Below are positions 44,584-53,421 of a DNA stretch of 64,000 bases, one piece after another. Numbering within the stretch: position 1 is the stretch's first letter; each line of letters begins with the position of its first letter. The stretch is taken from the NCBI GenBank assembly GCA_029310945.1, contig JARJFC010000013.1, positions 36,928-100,927 of the forward strand. Direction: 5' to 3'. The stretch comes from Leptospira sp. 96542. Lineage in GTDB: Bacteria; Spirochaetota; Leptospiria; Leptospirales; Leptospiraceae. The notes beneath the pieces were generated by a model. It was not told the DNA's origin and ran no database searches. It saw only the letters and a program-made list of their open reading frames with translations. Both the position numbers and the translations under genes were made by a program.

Positions 44584-44612
44584 TACGACCAAAGAAAAAA
44601 AGCAAAGGTTCC
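44584..44612 (-). promoter_or_regulatory. candidate ECF sigma promoter of the Spy-like/sigma operon
   Basis: On the minus strand GGAACC (44612-44607), a 17-base spacer and GTCGTA (44589-44584) fit the general ECF promoter (GGAAC, about 16-17 bases, then a GTC/TC-containing -10). The start point would be about 20 bases before the Spy-like ATG, whose GAAGGAAGG ribosome-binding site is well placed. The -35 overlaps the distal arm of the terminator of the preceding gene. Confidence 0.5.
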
Positions 44613-44643
44613 CAAACCTCGGAAAAAATCCAGGGTTTGGGAA
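44609..44643 (-). terminator. rho-independent terminator of the small lipoprotein gene
   Basis: TTCCCAAACC (44609-44618) and GGTTTGGGAA (44634-44643) make a perfect 10-base stem with a 15-base loop, starting six bases after the stop codon of the minus-strand lipoprotein gene. On that strand it is followed by CCTTTGCTTTTTTTC, supplying U residues. Confidence 0.75.
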
Positions 44644-44649
44644 AAAAGA

Positions 44650-45024
44650 TTAGAAACTAGGGAAAGGTTCGCCTGTGAGGTAACCGTCTGTCTGAAGATC
44701 TTGGCAAGAAATTATGACTGTAACTGGTGAGCCCAACACAAGACCTTGGAAGCCATTGATGTCAGAAACACATTGGTCAACATCAGTCTTGATATAGTAT
44801 TTATCTGTTTCAATTTTCGCGATGTCGGCTGCAAGTACAGACAACAGAAGTGGTGAGGAAGAATAGACTGTAGAACGAATCAAATCTACTTGGATCGCTG
44901 CATTGGTGATACGGGAAGCTGCTTCAGAACCTTTTTCACGGTCTGCTGTCAAACCAACGGGATTCAAAATAAGGCAATTGGCAAAATTCAAAACCAAAAG
45001 CACAAATAAGATTTTTTTTAACAT
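44650..45024 (-). CDS. small Leptospira-type lipoprotein (TIGR04452-like)
   Basis: A 124-residue lipoprotein: signal KKILFVLLVLNFANC with Cys17 as lipidation site, then LILNPVGLTADREKGSEAASRITNA. The mature part is helical with two later cysteines (DQCVSDING and ISCQDLQ) that may pair. The NPVGL start and general layout recall a Leptospira-restricted lipoprotein family that I remember as TIGR04452; I cannot verify that identity here. It is a single-gene unit with its own terminator. Confidence 0.65.
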   Translation of the reverse strand: MLKKILFVLLVLNFANCLILNPVGLTADREKGSEAASRITNAAIQVDLIRSTVYSSSPLLLSVLAADIAKIETDKYYIKTDVDQCVSDINGFQGLVLGSPVTVIISCQDLQTDGYLTGEPFPSF

Positions 45025-45106
45025 AGATATTCCTTAGTCAAGTATTTGTGCTATTGAAAGGGTATCAAATTCACCTTACAAGCAAAATACCTTGGAAAAT
45101 TACTTT

Positions 45107-45781
45107 TTAATCACCCACTATGAATGTAGTGAGAACCCAGTTCCCTTTTTTCTTTTCGAAAAATGCTCGGTACTCAAGTGGGCTTCGGATAAAACGATCA
45201 CAAACAAAACCGACACTACCAGAAGGCAAACAAACCTTTGCCCAATTGCAATTGCTCGTTTTCTCTAAACGATTGCCTTCCATATCATCTGCCTCAGACC
45301 GAACGATGGTATAACTCAAATTATCTTTGACCTTTGAATCTTTTCTAGGCTCTTCTCGGATATTTACATTTTTTCCAATGACAAGATAATGAGTGAAAGG
45401 ATCAAATTCGCTAGGAAATGTTTCAAAAAAATAAGGAGCCACAAATTGGCCTTCTTCATTGCGGAAAAAACCTAAACCAACAGTTTCTTCCAATAATTGC
45501 CAGAGAGTGGACTTTTTTGGGTTCTGATTTAACTCAAATTCGAGCCAAAATGCTTTTTTACCTGAGTTTGCTCCGAAACTGAAATGTATGTTTGGATCTA
45601 CAACTTGATCCAATCGTTTTACATCCTTTTGTTTTAGAATGTTTAAAAATTCTTTTTTAAATTTTGAAAAACTTGGATCTTTCACTGAATGATCGATAGG
45701 TGGTAGAATTTTAGTTGTGAATGATTCGCAAGGCAGAAGGATTGTAGGGAAAATTAGGATAAACAAATAAATTCTGAACAT
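45107..45781 (-). CDS. secreted protein with bacterial SH3 domain
   Basis: A 224-residue protein. It has a signal segment (IYLFILIFPTILLPCESF), an N-terminal helical domain (LNILKQKDVKRLDQVVDPNIHFSFG, like a DUF4440/SH3-associated domain), and a C-terminal SH3b domain: VIGKNVNIREEPRKDSKVKDNL, then CNWAKVCLPSGSVGFVCDRFI. Such domains bind peptidoglycan or other polymers in the periplasm. The last strand (FFEKKKGNWVLTTFIVGD) resembles a typical closing strand of the same Leptospira group. Neighbours are single genes. Confidence 0.75.
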   Translation of the reverse strand: MFRIYLFILIFPTILLPCESFTTKILPPIDHSVKDPSFSKFKKEFLNILKQKDVKRLDQVVDPNIHFSFGANSGKKAFWLEFELNQNPKKSTLWQLLEETVGLGFFRNEEGQFVAPYFFETFPSEFDPFTHYLVIGKNVNIREEPRKDSKVKDNLSYTIVRSEADDMEGNRLEKTSNCNWAKVCLPSGSVGFVCDRFIRSPLEYRAFFEKKKGNWVLTTFIVGD

Positions 45782-45828
45782 AGTAAGGAAGTTCAGCCCC
45801 CACTAACAAAACTTCAATCTTTTTTTAA

Positions 45829-46158
45829 CTATTTTTTAACATAACAATCCTTAGATAGCCCGAGCGAAGATTGGATTTCTTCTAAACTCAATTGTTTTCG
45901 TTTCAGTTCACAAACCTGTAGAAATAATGCGTTATAATCACTACTCAGTTTTTCACCATCCTCATCTTCTTCCGTTAACACCAACTTGGCGATTTCTGCG
46001 CAAGATCTTTCTGATTCGGGTAAATGGCGGAAAATTGTGTTCACAGTTTCACGTTTCTGATTACAAATTACCTGCTTTTTAGAATCTGACTTTTCAATGC
46101 CGAAAACGGAACCAAAGGAAAAAATTAGGAAAATACAAAAGACAGTTTTTTTCTTCAC
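45829..46158 (-). CDS. small secreted protein of unknown function
   Basis: A 109-residue protein with a signal peptide (KTVFCIFLIFSFGSVFG) and a helical mature part with four cysteines (VICNQ, SCAEIAK, VCELKR and DCYVKK), which could form two disulfides. The pattern LSLEEIQSSLGLS near the end is a short helical hairpin. No family recognised. It is divergent from the aspartase gene. Confidence 0.6.
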   Translation of the reverse strand: MKKKTVFCIFLIFSFGSVFGIEKSDSKKQVICNQKRETVNTIFRHLPESERSCAEIAKLVLTEEDEDGEKLSSDYNALFLQVCELKRKQLSLEEIQSSLGLSKDCYVKK

Positions 46159-46224
46159 AAAATTAAATCTCTTTCCCTACTCCCAATCAGTCGAGAAACT
46201 TTCCAATGAATGCGAGGACTAAAA

Positions 46225-47637
46225 ATGAATTATCGATTGGAACACGACTTACTCGGCGAAAGACAAATCCCATCTGATAAGTATTGGGGGATCCATACAC
46301 TGCGAGCATTGGAAAATTACCCTATCACTGGTAAAACAATCGGTTCCTATCCCCATCTTATCAAATCCCTGGCCTATGTCAAAAAGGCAGCAGCCTTGGC
46401 AAATCAAGAATTGGGAGACCTTTCTTTGGAAAAAACAAATGCCATCGTTTGGGCATGCGAAGAAATCATAACTGGTAAATTTTTTGATCAATTTGTAGTA
46501 GATGTAATCCAAGGAGGAGCGGGCACCTCCACAAATATGAATGCCAATGAGGTGATCGCAAATCTTGCTTTGGAAAAGTTAAGCAAACAAAAGGGAGATT
46601 ATGAAAGTTTACACCCAATCAATGATGTAAACATGTCGCAAAGTACGAACGATGTGTACCCCACTGCACTCAGAGTGGCAACCATTCTTTCCATAAAATC
46701 ATTACTAGAAGCTATGGAGAGTTTGCGAGTTGCTTTCCAAAAAAAAGCAACAGAATTTAAAGACATTCTAAAGATTGGTAGAACTCAGTTACAAGATGCG
46801 GTTCCAATGACTCTTGGACAAGAATTTTCAACTTACGAAGTCATGCTCGGAGAAGACCATAGCAGACTACGTGAAGCGATCTCTCTCATAGGAGAAATCA
46901 ACTTGGGTGCCACTGCCATCGGTACAGGGATCAACACTGATATTCGGTACTGCAAACGTGCCACGGAACTTTTATCTAAGGACACTGGTTTATATTTAAC
47001 CTCTGCACCAAACTTAATTGAGGCGACACAAGACACGGGAGCTTTTGTACAACTTTCTGGAGTTTTAAAACGGATTGCTACCAAACTTTCCAAAGTGTGC
47101 AACGATCTCCGGCTTCTTTCAAGTGGCCCACAAGGTGGTTTGAACGAAATCAATCTGCCAGCAAAAGCAGCGGGTAGTTCCATTATGCCAGGAAAGGTAA
47201 ACCCAATTATACCAGAAGTGGTCAATCAAATTGCCTTTGAAGTGATTGGAAACGACATCACAATCACTATGGCTTCCGAAGGTGGACAATTACAATTGAA
47301 TGCATTCGAACCAATCATTGCGCACAGCCTATTTAAAAGCATAGAACATCTTACCGCAGGCTGCAAAACTTTGGAAATAAATTGTGTACAAGGGATTACT
47401 GCCAACCAAAAAATTTTAGAAGAAAGAGTCAAAATGTCATCAGGCCTTGCAACTGCACTGAATCCTTATATTGGTTATGAAAATGCGACCATTGTGGCAA
47501 AACGGTCTCTCAATGAAGGTAGATCCGTCGAAGAGATTGTTCTGGAACTAGGGCTCATCGAAAAGGACAGACTGCACCAAATTTTAAAACCAGATGTCCT
47601 CGCTTCCCCACTTAAAGAAAAATCTGAGGATTTATGA
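46225..47637 (+). CDS. aspA: aspartate ammonia-lyase
   Basis: About 470 residues of the fumarase/aspartase superfamily. The signature loop GSSIMPGKVNPIIPEV carries the catalytic Ser; other active-site segments are GAGTSTNMNANEV, NDVNMSQSTNDVYPTA and GRTQLQDAVPMTLGQE. QLQLNAFEPII is the form seen in aspartases, and the conserved start YRLEHDLLGERQIP also points to AspA rather than FumC. It releases ammonia from aspartate to give fumarate. The ATG at 46225 has GAGGA six bases upstream; the ATG at 46210 does not. Confidence 0.93.
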   Translation: MNYRLEHDLLGERQIPSDKYWGIHTLRALENYPITGKTIGSYPHLIKSLAYVKKAAALANQELGDLSLEKTNAIVWACEEIITGKFFDQFVVDVIQGGAGTSTNMNANEVIANLALEKLSKQKGDYESLHPINDVNMSQSTNDVYPTALRVATILSIKSLLEAMESLRVAFQKKATEFKDILKIGRTQLQDAVPMTLGQEFSTYEVMLGEDHSRLREAISLIGEINLGATAIGTGINTDIRYCKRATELLSKDTGLYLTSAPNLIEATQDTGAFVQLSGVLKRIATKLSKVCNDLRLLSSGPQGGLNEINLPAKAAGSSIMPGKVNPIIPEVVNQIAFEVIGNDITITMASEGGQLQLNAFEPIIAHSLFKSIEHLTAGCKTLEINCVQGITANQKILEERVKMSSGLATALNPYIGYENATIVAKRSLNEGRSVEEIVLELGLIEKDRLHQILKPDVLASPLKEKSEDL

Positions 47638-47748
47638 TTGCATGAAAATTGAAAAAATATAAACTATGTAGGCTGTAACTCGGCACAAATCTGAGTAGAA
47701 ACAAAAAACAAAACAAGGTGGGCAAAACTGAATTCTGTAGCTAATTCC

Positions 47749-48129
47749 ATGAAAACGTTAGATTCAGTATTATTAATTGAAGATGATGTGATAACTGCAT
47801 TTCTGATCAAAACTCTAATGGAAAAATTTGATTTCTGTAAGAACATTCAAATATACGATAATGGTGAAGAAGCGCTCAATCAAATTTCAAATTTGCAGAA
47901 CCTACCGGAGGTTATTTTTTTAGATCTCAATATGCCAGTGATGAATGGCTGGGAATTCTTAAACCATTTGCAAAAACAACAAACATTGCTGAACATTCCA
48001 ATTTACATCCTTACATCTTCCATCGATCCGTTGGACAAAGAGCGAGCCAAAAAATTTCCCAATGTCAAAGGGTATTTGGTCAAACCCCTTTCGCTCCGTG
48101 ATTTGGAAAAAATAAACAGTTCTTTGTAA
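47749..48129 (+). CDS. single-domain response regulator
   Basis: A 126-residue receiver domain: acidic pair in LLIEDDVITAFLI, phosphorylated Asp in VIFLDLNMPVMNGWEF, conserved Ser/Thr in YILTSSIDPLD and Lys in GYLVKPLS. It has no output domain and belongs to the CheY/Rcp-type group that usually receives phosphate from a hybrid or cognate kinase. No kinase is adjacent; the gene 43 bases downstream encodes a lytic transglycosylase. Confidence 0.93.
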   Translation: MKTLDSVLLIEDDVITAFLIKTLMEKFDFCKNIQIYDNGEEALNQISNLQNLPEVIFLDLNMPVMNGWEFLNHLQKQQTLLNIPIYILTSSIDPLDKERAKKFPNVKGYLVKPLSLRDLEKINSSL

Positions 48130-48171
48130 TTTTTCCTTCCAAATTGGTCGGAAAACTGCAAACCCTCTCAA

Positions 48172-48816
48172 ATGAGACATAATTTTATTAAAGTCTCTTC
48201 GGATCCCGCCGATAAGACGAATATGAGGCTCACGGACATCCCTTCCCTATCGCAAGTAATCAGTCGCATCGAAACCATATCGGGAATGGCAGGAACACCT
48301 AAGAATGCCAAACCTGAGTCTGAATTTGCTCAGATTCTGGAGACCGGCCTAATGGCCAAAGAAACAACTGCGAATTCTCCGACCAAACCAGCAAATGAAC
48401 TCTCAAATTTAACGAGCCAAGTTCCAACAAAACAAGATGGGATCATCTCCAAAATCGAATCCATCGCAAGTGCAGAGGGTCTCGACCCAAACCTTGTCAA
48501 AGCCATTGTCAAAGCAGAGTCTGGTTTCAAACCCAAAGCTGTTTCTCCTAAAGGAGCAATGGGTCTCATGCAACTTATGCCAAAAACCGCAGAGAGTTTA
48601 GGGGTGGAAAATCCATTTGACCCAGAAGAAAACATAAGCGGTGGAGTACGTTTTTTAAAAGGATTGTTAACCGAGTTTCAAAACCCAGAAAAAGCAATCG
48701 CTGCTTATAACGCAGGACCTGGAGCCGTTAAACGTTACAAAGGTGTTCCTCCTTATGAAGAAACACAAAACTATGTGACAAAGGTAAAAAAATATTACAA
48801 AGATTTCAGTTCTTAG
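48172..48816 (+). CDS. lytic transglycosylase, SLT domain
   Basis: A 214-residue protein. The C-terminal SLT domain (about 100-214) is complete: LDPNLVKAIVKAESGFKPKAVSPKGAMGLMQLMP with the catalytic Glu, then ENISGGVRFLKGLL and KAIAAYNAGPGAVKRY. It cleaves the glycan strands of peptidoglycan. The N-terminal 95 residues are Ser/Thr/Pro-rich linker without an evident signal peptide, so it may be delivered with a flagellar or secretion apparatus. An internal ATG (MRLTDIPS) is another possible start. Its end overlaps the convergent membrane protein gene by four bases. Confidence 0.88.
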   Translation: MRHNFIKVSSDPADKTNMRLTDIPSLSQVISRIETISGMAGTPKNAKPESEFAQILETGLMAKETTANSPTKPANELSNLTSQVPTKQDGIISKIESIASAEGLDPNLVKAIVKAESGFKPKAVSPKGAMGLMQLMPKTAESLGVENPFDPEENISGGVRFLKGLLTEFQNPEKAIAAYNAGPGAVKRYKGVPPYEETQNYVTKVKKYYKDFSS

Positions 48817-50150
48817 AAGAAGGATTGGTATCCAAACATAGCCTGTAATGATTTTATATAATCATCGTACGGTCGATTTGTAGGAAACAAATCCCAATTT
48901 TCATCTATTTTTTTTACAATGAAGTTAAGAGCCTTATCCGACCGCATTCGATCCAAAACTGTTTTCTGAACCAGAACTACATCATCACCCAAAGAAACAA
49001 TACCCGCCAAACGATTGTTTTTCTTAAATAGATATGATTTCTGAATTAATTGTAGGTCTTGGTTCCAAAGCCCAGAAACATAGAAAAAAGATTTATCAGA
49101 AACTTTTTCGTCATTTGGTTTCATAAAGCTAGTTTTTGTTCCAGTTTGGAAATACAATGCGTTTGAAAATTCTTTTGGAAGATAAATAGGATCCGATTTG
49201 AGAATTTGTGCAAACCCAAAGGCCTTGGTTAGTTTTGTAGTTCGATTTTCCCAAGGTTCTACTTCCGTATTGGTTAGATCTTTAAAAATAAAGTACATTG
49301 AAACAATGATAAGACCAAGAACAAAAATTGAAGCTGTATACGTATTTAGTTCTTTTTCGGTTTTTAAAAGGATATGTCCCAAGCCAAGAAGCAAAACTGG
49401 TAAAATGATATAAAGGATTTGTTCATACCAAGAGCTAAGAAGGAAACTGAATGAACTATCTCCAAAAAAATTTGTGTAGGAAAACAAAACCAAACTCAAG
49501 ATAAAGAAAAACATATACCCAATCAAAAATAAAAATGGGATATTTCGTTTTTTATAAAACACTGATGTTCTTTGTGCGGCTTTGCGTGAACCTCTAATTC
49601 CAGAAAACAATACAAAAAATGTAAAACCCAAATAGAACATGATAAAACTGGAAAAAAAGGCAAACGCAGTGAGTATTGGAAATACAAATAAGTCTGTTAT
49701 CTTTTCAAACCGAAAAGTTAGAAATACAAGTAACAAAAATACCAGACACAAAGTTTCTCCAAAATATGATGTTGGAAAACCATAGGAAAACGGCAAAAAA
49801 GCAGAAAGATAAACAATCAAATAGTGATTTCTTTTCCATTCCTCTCGCCTGAGTAAAAGCATAAACAAGTGCAAAAACAAACTATAAATGAATCCAGCTA
49901 ACGTCAAAAAAGCGGGGATATAATTAAGACCAAATACTTTTTTGAAAAGAACCACGAGCCACATTGCCAAGGGTTCTTTCTGAGAAACAAGCCCACCCTC
50001 TTCTGTGACAGACTTAACATTGGCCAAAAACTCCCATTCGGTCTCTGTGGTGGGAAAAGGCCGAAAATAGGAAAAGACGGCAAAGCCAAAACTTAAGAAA
50101 AGAATACTAAAAAAGAAGGGAATGGGTGAAAAAGGTTTGGGTTCGCGCAT
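48813..50150 (-). CDS. polytopic membrane protein of unknown function
   Basis: A 445-residue protein with about nine or ten hydrophobic helices (FFFSILFLSFGFAVFSYF first) and a C-terminal soluble part (about 330-445) with YVSGLWNQDLQLIQ and SLGDDVVLVQKTVLD. The first loop contains ETEWEFLANVKSV and a membrane-edge acidic pattern reminiscent of GT-C enzymes, but no reliable motif. Function unknown. It is divergent from the ethylmalonyl-CoA mutase gene. Confidence 0.6.
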   Translation of the reverse strand: MREPKPFSPIPFFFSILFLSFGFAVFSYFRPFPTTETEWEFLANVKSVTEEGGLVSQKEPLAMWLVVLFKKVFGLNYIPAFLTLAGFIYSLFLHLFMLLLRREEWKRNHYLIVYLSAFLPFSYGFPTSYFGETLCLVFLLLVFLTFRFEKITDLFVFPILTAFAFFSSFIMFYLGFTFFVLFSGIRGSRKAAQRTSVFYKKRNIPFLFLIGYMFFFILSLVLFSYTNFFGDSSFSFLLSSWYEQILYIILPVLLLGLGHILLKTEKELNTYTASIFVLGLIIVSMYFIFKDLTNTEVEPWENRTTKLTKAFGFAQILKSDPIYLPKEFSNALYFQTGTKTSFMKPNDEKVSDKSFFYVSGLWNQDLQLIQKSYLFKKNNRLAGIVSLGDDVVLVQKTVLDRMRSDKALNFIVKKIDENWDLFPTNRPYDDYIKSLQAMFGYQSFF

Positions 50151-50251
50151 CTTTGAAAAGGCTGAAATTGCCTTGTCCTGTATAAATTTTTAGGTGAAAA
50201 TATTCCAGAAGATTTTCAATTATACATAGAATTTCATTAAAGAGGCAAATA

Positions 50252-52270
50252 ATGTCCGCGGAAAAAAAAGAATACCTTCTCACAGACGAGAAAGGTCAGG
50301 CTAACCCTGACAAACCATGGATTTTTAGGACCTACGCAGGCCATACAAACGCAAAAGCCTCCAATGAGTTGTATAGAAAGAACCTCTCCAAAGGACAAAC
50401 AGGGCTTTCCATAGCCTTTGATTTGCCTACCCAGTGTGGTTACAGCTCGGATCACGAAGTATCACGCCCAGAAATCGGAAAAGTGGGCGTTCCGATCAAT
50501 TCACTTGAAGATTTTCGAATCCTTTTCGACCAAATCCCCATTGAGGAGATGAACACTTCGATGACCATCAATGGAACCTCGATGTGGCTTTTGTCTCTCT
50601 ATGTCGCATTGGCGGAGGAAAGAGGTGTTCCATTAGAGAAACTGAATGGAACCACACAAAACGATTTGATCAAAGAGTATTTGGCAAGAGGCACTTATAT
50701 CTACCCTCCTAAAGATTCCATGAAGATCATTGTGGATATGTATGAGTTTTGCCTACACAAAATCCCAAAATGGAACCCTTCTAATATTTGTTCCTACCAT
50801 TTACAGGAAGCAGGGGCAACTCCAGTGCAAGAGTTGTCATTTGCAATTGCCACAGCCATCGCTGTTCTTGATTCCATCAAGGAACGAAACTGTTTTACAG
50901 AAGAAGAATTTGAACAATGTGTTGGTAGGATTTCCTTTTTTGTCAACGCAGGCATTCGGTTTGTGGAAGAGATGTGCAAAATGCGCGCATTTACGGAGAT
51001 GTGGGAAGAAATCACTACAGAGAGATACAAAGTAAAAAACCCAAAATACAGAGTGTTCCGTTACGGAGTACAAGTAAACTCACTTGGACTAACCGAAGAA
51101 CAACCCGAAAACAATGCATGGAGGATTCTCATCGAATCACTTGGGGTTACTCTTTCACGAAAAGCAAGATGCCGCGCCTTACAACTTCCCGCTTGGAATG
51201 AAGCACTCTCTTTGCCAAGACCATGGGACCAACAGTGGTCACTTCGCTTACAACAAGTGTTAGCTTACGAGACAGATTTATTAGAATATCCTGATCTTTT
51301 TGAAGGCAGTAAAGTGATCGAAGGGAAAGTAAAAGCCCTAAAAGATGAAGCAAAACTTGAAGTCCAAAAAATATTGGATATGGGTGGAGCACTTGTAGCC
51401 ATTGAAAATGGTTATATGAAATCTCAATTGGTAAAATCGCAAACGGAACGGTTGTCTAAAATCAATTCCAATGAGCTTATCATCGTTGGTAAAAATAAAT
51501 GGACGGACGGTATCAAATCACCACTCATGACCGACTCAGACGGAGGGATTTTTAAAGTAGACCCAAAATCCGCTGAGCAAACATTAGGTGTTCTTGCGGG
51601 TATCAAATCCAAACGTGATGCAAAATTAGCACAAACTTCACTAGATGAATTAAAAAAAGCAGCAAAAGAAGGCAAAAACTTAATGCCTTACTCCATTGCA
51701 TGCGCAAAAGCACTTGTAACAACTGGTGAATGGGCAGACGCGCTCAGGGAAGTGTATGGTGAATACAATCCACCTACTGGTGTAGATGGACAAAAACTAT
51801 TTTTAACCGATGATAAAGTGGCAACTGTTCGCGAGAAAGTAGAGAATTTTATAAAAACAAAAGGCCACAGACCTAAAATTGTCGTAGGTAAACCGGGGTT
51901 AGACGGACATTCCAATGGAGCCGAAATGATTGCAGTTTCTGCAAAACATAGTGGTTTTGATGTAATATATTCTGGCATCAGACTTTCTCCAGAAGAAATC
52001 GTACAATCGGCGGTTGAGGAAAATGCGGATGTGATTGGGTTATCGATACTTTCAGGATCTCACAAAGAGATCGTTAAACAGTTGTTTGATGAACTAACTC
52101 ACTACAAAGCTAAAATTCCTGTGGTCATTGGTGGGATCATTCCTGAATCTGATTTCGATGAATTGAAAAAAATGGGAATCAAAGAAATTTTTACTCCCAA
52201 AGATTATGATTTGATGTCGATTATGAATAAAGTCATCGATATTATTTCTATCGAACCCGCTTTGGTTTAA
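50252..52270 (+). CDS. ethylmalonyl-CoA mutase (MeaA type), B12-dependent
   Basis: A 672-residue single-chain acyl-CoA mutase. The substrate domain has FRTYAGHTNAKASNELYRKN, SIAFDLPTQCGYSSDH and SYHLQEAGATPVQEL. The cobalamin domain has GLDGHSNGAE, the Asp-x-His-x-x-Gly motif, followed by YSGIRLSPEEIVQSA. DGHSNGAE and GIRLxPEEIV are the form found in ethylmalonyl-CoA mutases (Ecm/MeaA), distinct from MutB (DGHDRG). It converts ethylmalonyl-CoA to methylsuccinyl-CoA in the ethylmalonyl-CoA pathway. AAAGAGG precedes the ATG. A regulatory phosphatase and a MeaB-like GTPase follow in the same operon. Confidence 0.9.
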   Translation: MSAEKKEYLLTDEKGQANPDKPWIFRTYAGHTNAKASNELYRKNLSKGQTGLSIAFDLPTQCGYSSDHEVSRPEIGKVGVPINSLEDFRILFDQIPIEEMNTSMTINGTSMWLLSLYVALAEERGVPLEKLNGTTQNDLIKEYLARGTYIYPPKDSMKIIVDMYEFCLHKIPKWNPSNICSYHLQEAGATPVQELSFAIATAIAVLDSIKERNCFTEEEFEQCVGRISFFVNAGIRFVEEMCKMRAFTEMWEEITTERYKVKNPKYRVFRYGVQVNSLGLTEEQPENNAWRILIESLGVTLSRKARCRALQLPAWNEALSLPRPWDQQWSLRLQQVLAYETDLLEYPDLFEGSKVIEGKVKALKDEAKLEVQKILDMGGALVAIENGYMKSQLVKSQTERLSKINSNELIIVGKNKWTDGIKSPLMTDSDGGIFKVDPKSAEQTLGVLAGIKSKRDAKLAQTSLDELKKAAKEGKNLMPYSIACAKALVTTGEWADALREVYGEYNPPTGVDGQKLFLTDDKVATVREKVENFIKTKGHRPKIVVGKPGLDGHSNGAEMIAVSAKHSGFDVIYSGIRLSPEEIVQSAVEENADVIGLSILSGSHKEIVKQLFDELTHYKAKIPVVIGGIIPESDFDELKKMGIKEIFTPKDYDLMSIMNKVIDIISIEPALV

Positions 52271-52275
52271 TCATT

Positions 52276-53421
52276 TTGAACCCAAGCGACTTTCATATTC
52301 TTGTGGTTGAGGATAATTCCCTCATCCGCAAGATGATTGTCCACATCCTAAAAAAACACGGATACCAAGTGGATGATGCCTCCGATGGTAAACTTGCGCT
52401 TTCTAAAATTCAAAAAGACAAACCTGATCTAGTCATTCTTGACATCATCATGCCTGAGATGGATGGTTTGGAACTATTAGAAAAGGTTCGACAAACCCAA
52501 TCGCAAGTTGAACTCCCGATTATACTTGTAACGGCAATGCAAGGATCCGAAGACATAGTAAAGGGTTTTGAGTTAGGTGCGAACGATTATTTGCCAAAAA
52601 ACTTCAACTCCGCAGAATTATTCGCCCGAGTCAACACAGCACTTGCAATCAAAAATTATCATAATTTGTTAAAAATTCGAAACAACACCATAGAACGTGA
52701 GTTAGATATTGCGAGGCTCATTCAAAAAAAACTCCTCCCCCACTCTGCCCCACAAATTCCTGGTTATAAAATTGCAAGTTTATATGTTCCGATGGACAAA
52801 GTAGGTGGCGATTATTACGACTTCCACAGTATGAACGAATACTGCGATTTTTTTATGGCCGATGTATCAGGCCATGGTGTTCCAGGAGCTTTTCTTGCAT
52901 CTGTTATCAAAATGGTCACACAATACACTTCACATCTAAATTTTGATCCAACAGAAATACTTAGGGTTATGGATCAGGCAGTCTCTGAACGTGGGGCACT
53001 TGCAATGTTTGCAACTGCGGTCATACTACGATTATATCCCAATTCAGGCAAAATTTCGTTTTCGAATGCAGGTCATATTCCAATTCTTGTTCACAAACGT
53101 CTGTCAGATGAATTTATCGAACTGACAGTGCCTGGAGCCCCACTCGGAATTAATTTTGATTTTAAAAAGAAAGGTTTTGTTTTAGGGCATCATATTCTTG
53201 ATCCAGGAGACAGGCTGATACTCTATACAGATGGTATTGGCGAAACCACAAACTCAGAAAATATTCCATTCGATGAAAAACGCTGGAAAGAATTTTTAAT
53301 TGAAAATAAAAATACCGAAACAGAAAAATTAACAACAATTTTGCGAAACGAATTACAGATTTATGGTGGCAAAACCACTTTCGAAGACGATTTATCAATG
53401 GTAGTACTTGACCGTGAATGA
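52276..53421 (+). CDS. response regulator with PP2C (SpoIIE/RsbU-type) phosphatase output
   Basis: A 381-residue two-domain protein from a TTG start five bases after the mutase stop. The receiver domain (residues 1-130) has LVVEDNSLIRKMI, LVILDIIMPEMDG with the phospho-Asp, and NDYLPKNF. After a linker helix, the PPM/PP2C domain has VGGDYYDFH, DVSGHGVPGAFLASV, LYTDGIGETTN and EDDLSMVVLD. Such proteins dephosphorylate STAS anti-anti-sigma factors in partner switching. The STAS gene near 61.6 kb is a possible target. It sits unexpectedly between a mutase and its chaperone. Confidence 0.93.
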   Translation: MNPSDFHILVVEDNSLIRKMIVHILKKHGYQVDDASDGKLALSKIQKDKPDLVILDIIMPEMDGLELLEKVRQTQSQVELPIILVTAMQGSEDIVKGFELGANDYLPKNFNSAELFARVNTALAIKNYHNLLKIRNNTIERELDIARLIQKKLLPHSAPQIPGYKIASLYVPMDKVGGDYYDFHSMNEYCDFFMADVSGHGVPGAFLASVIKMVTQYTSHLNFDPTEILRVMDQAVSERGALAMFATAVILRLYPNSGKISFSNAGHIPILVHKRLSDEFIELTVPGAPLGINFDFKKKGFVLGHHILDPGDRLILYTDGIGETTNSENIPFDEKRWKEFLIENKNTETEKLTTILRNELQIYGGKTTFEDDLSMVVLDRE

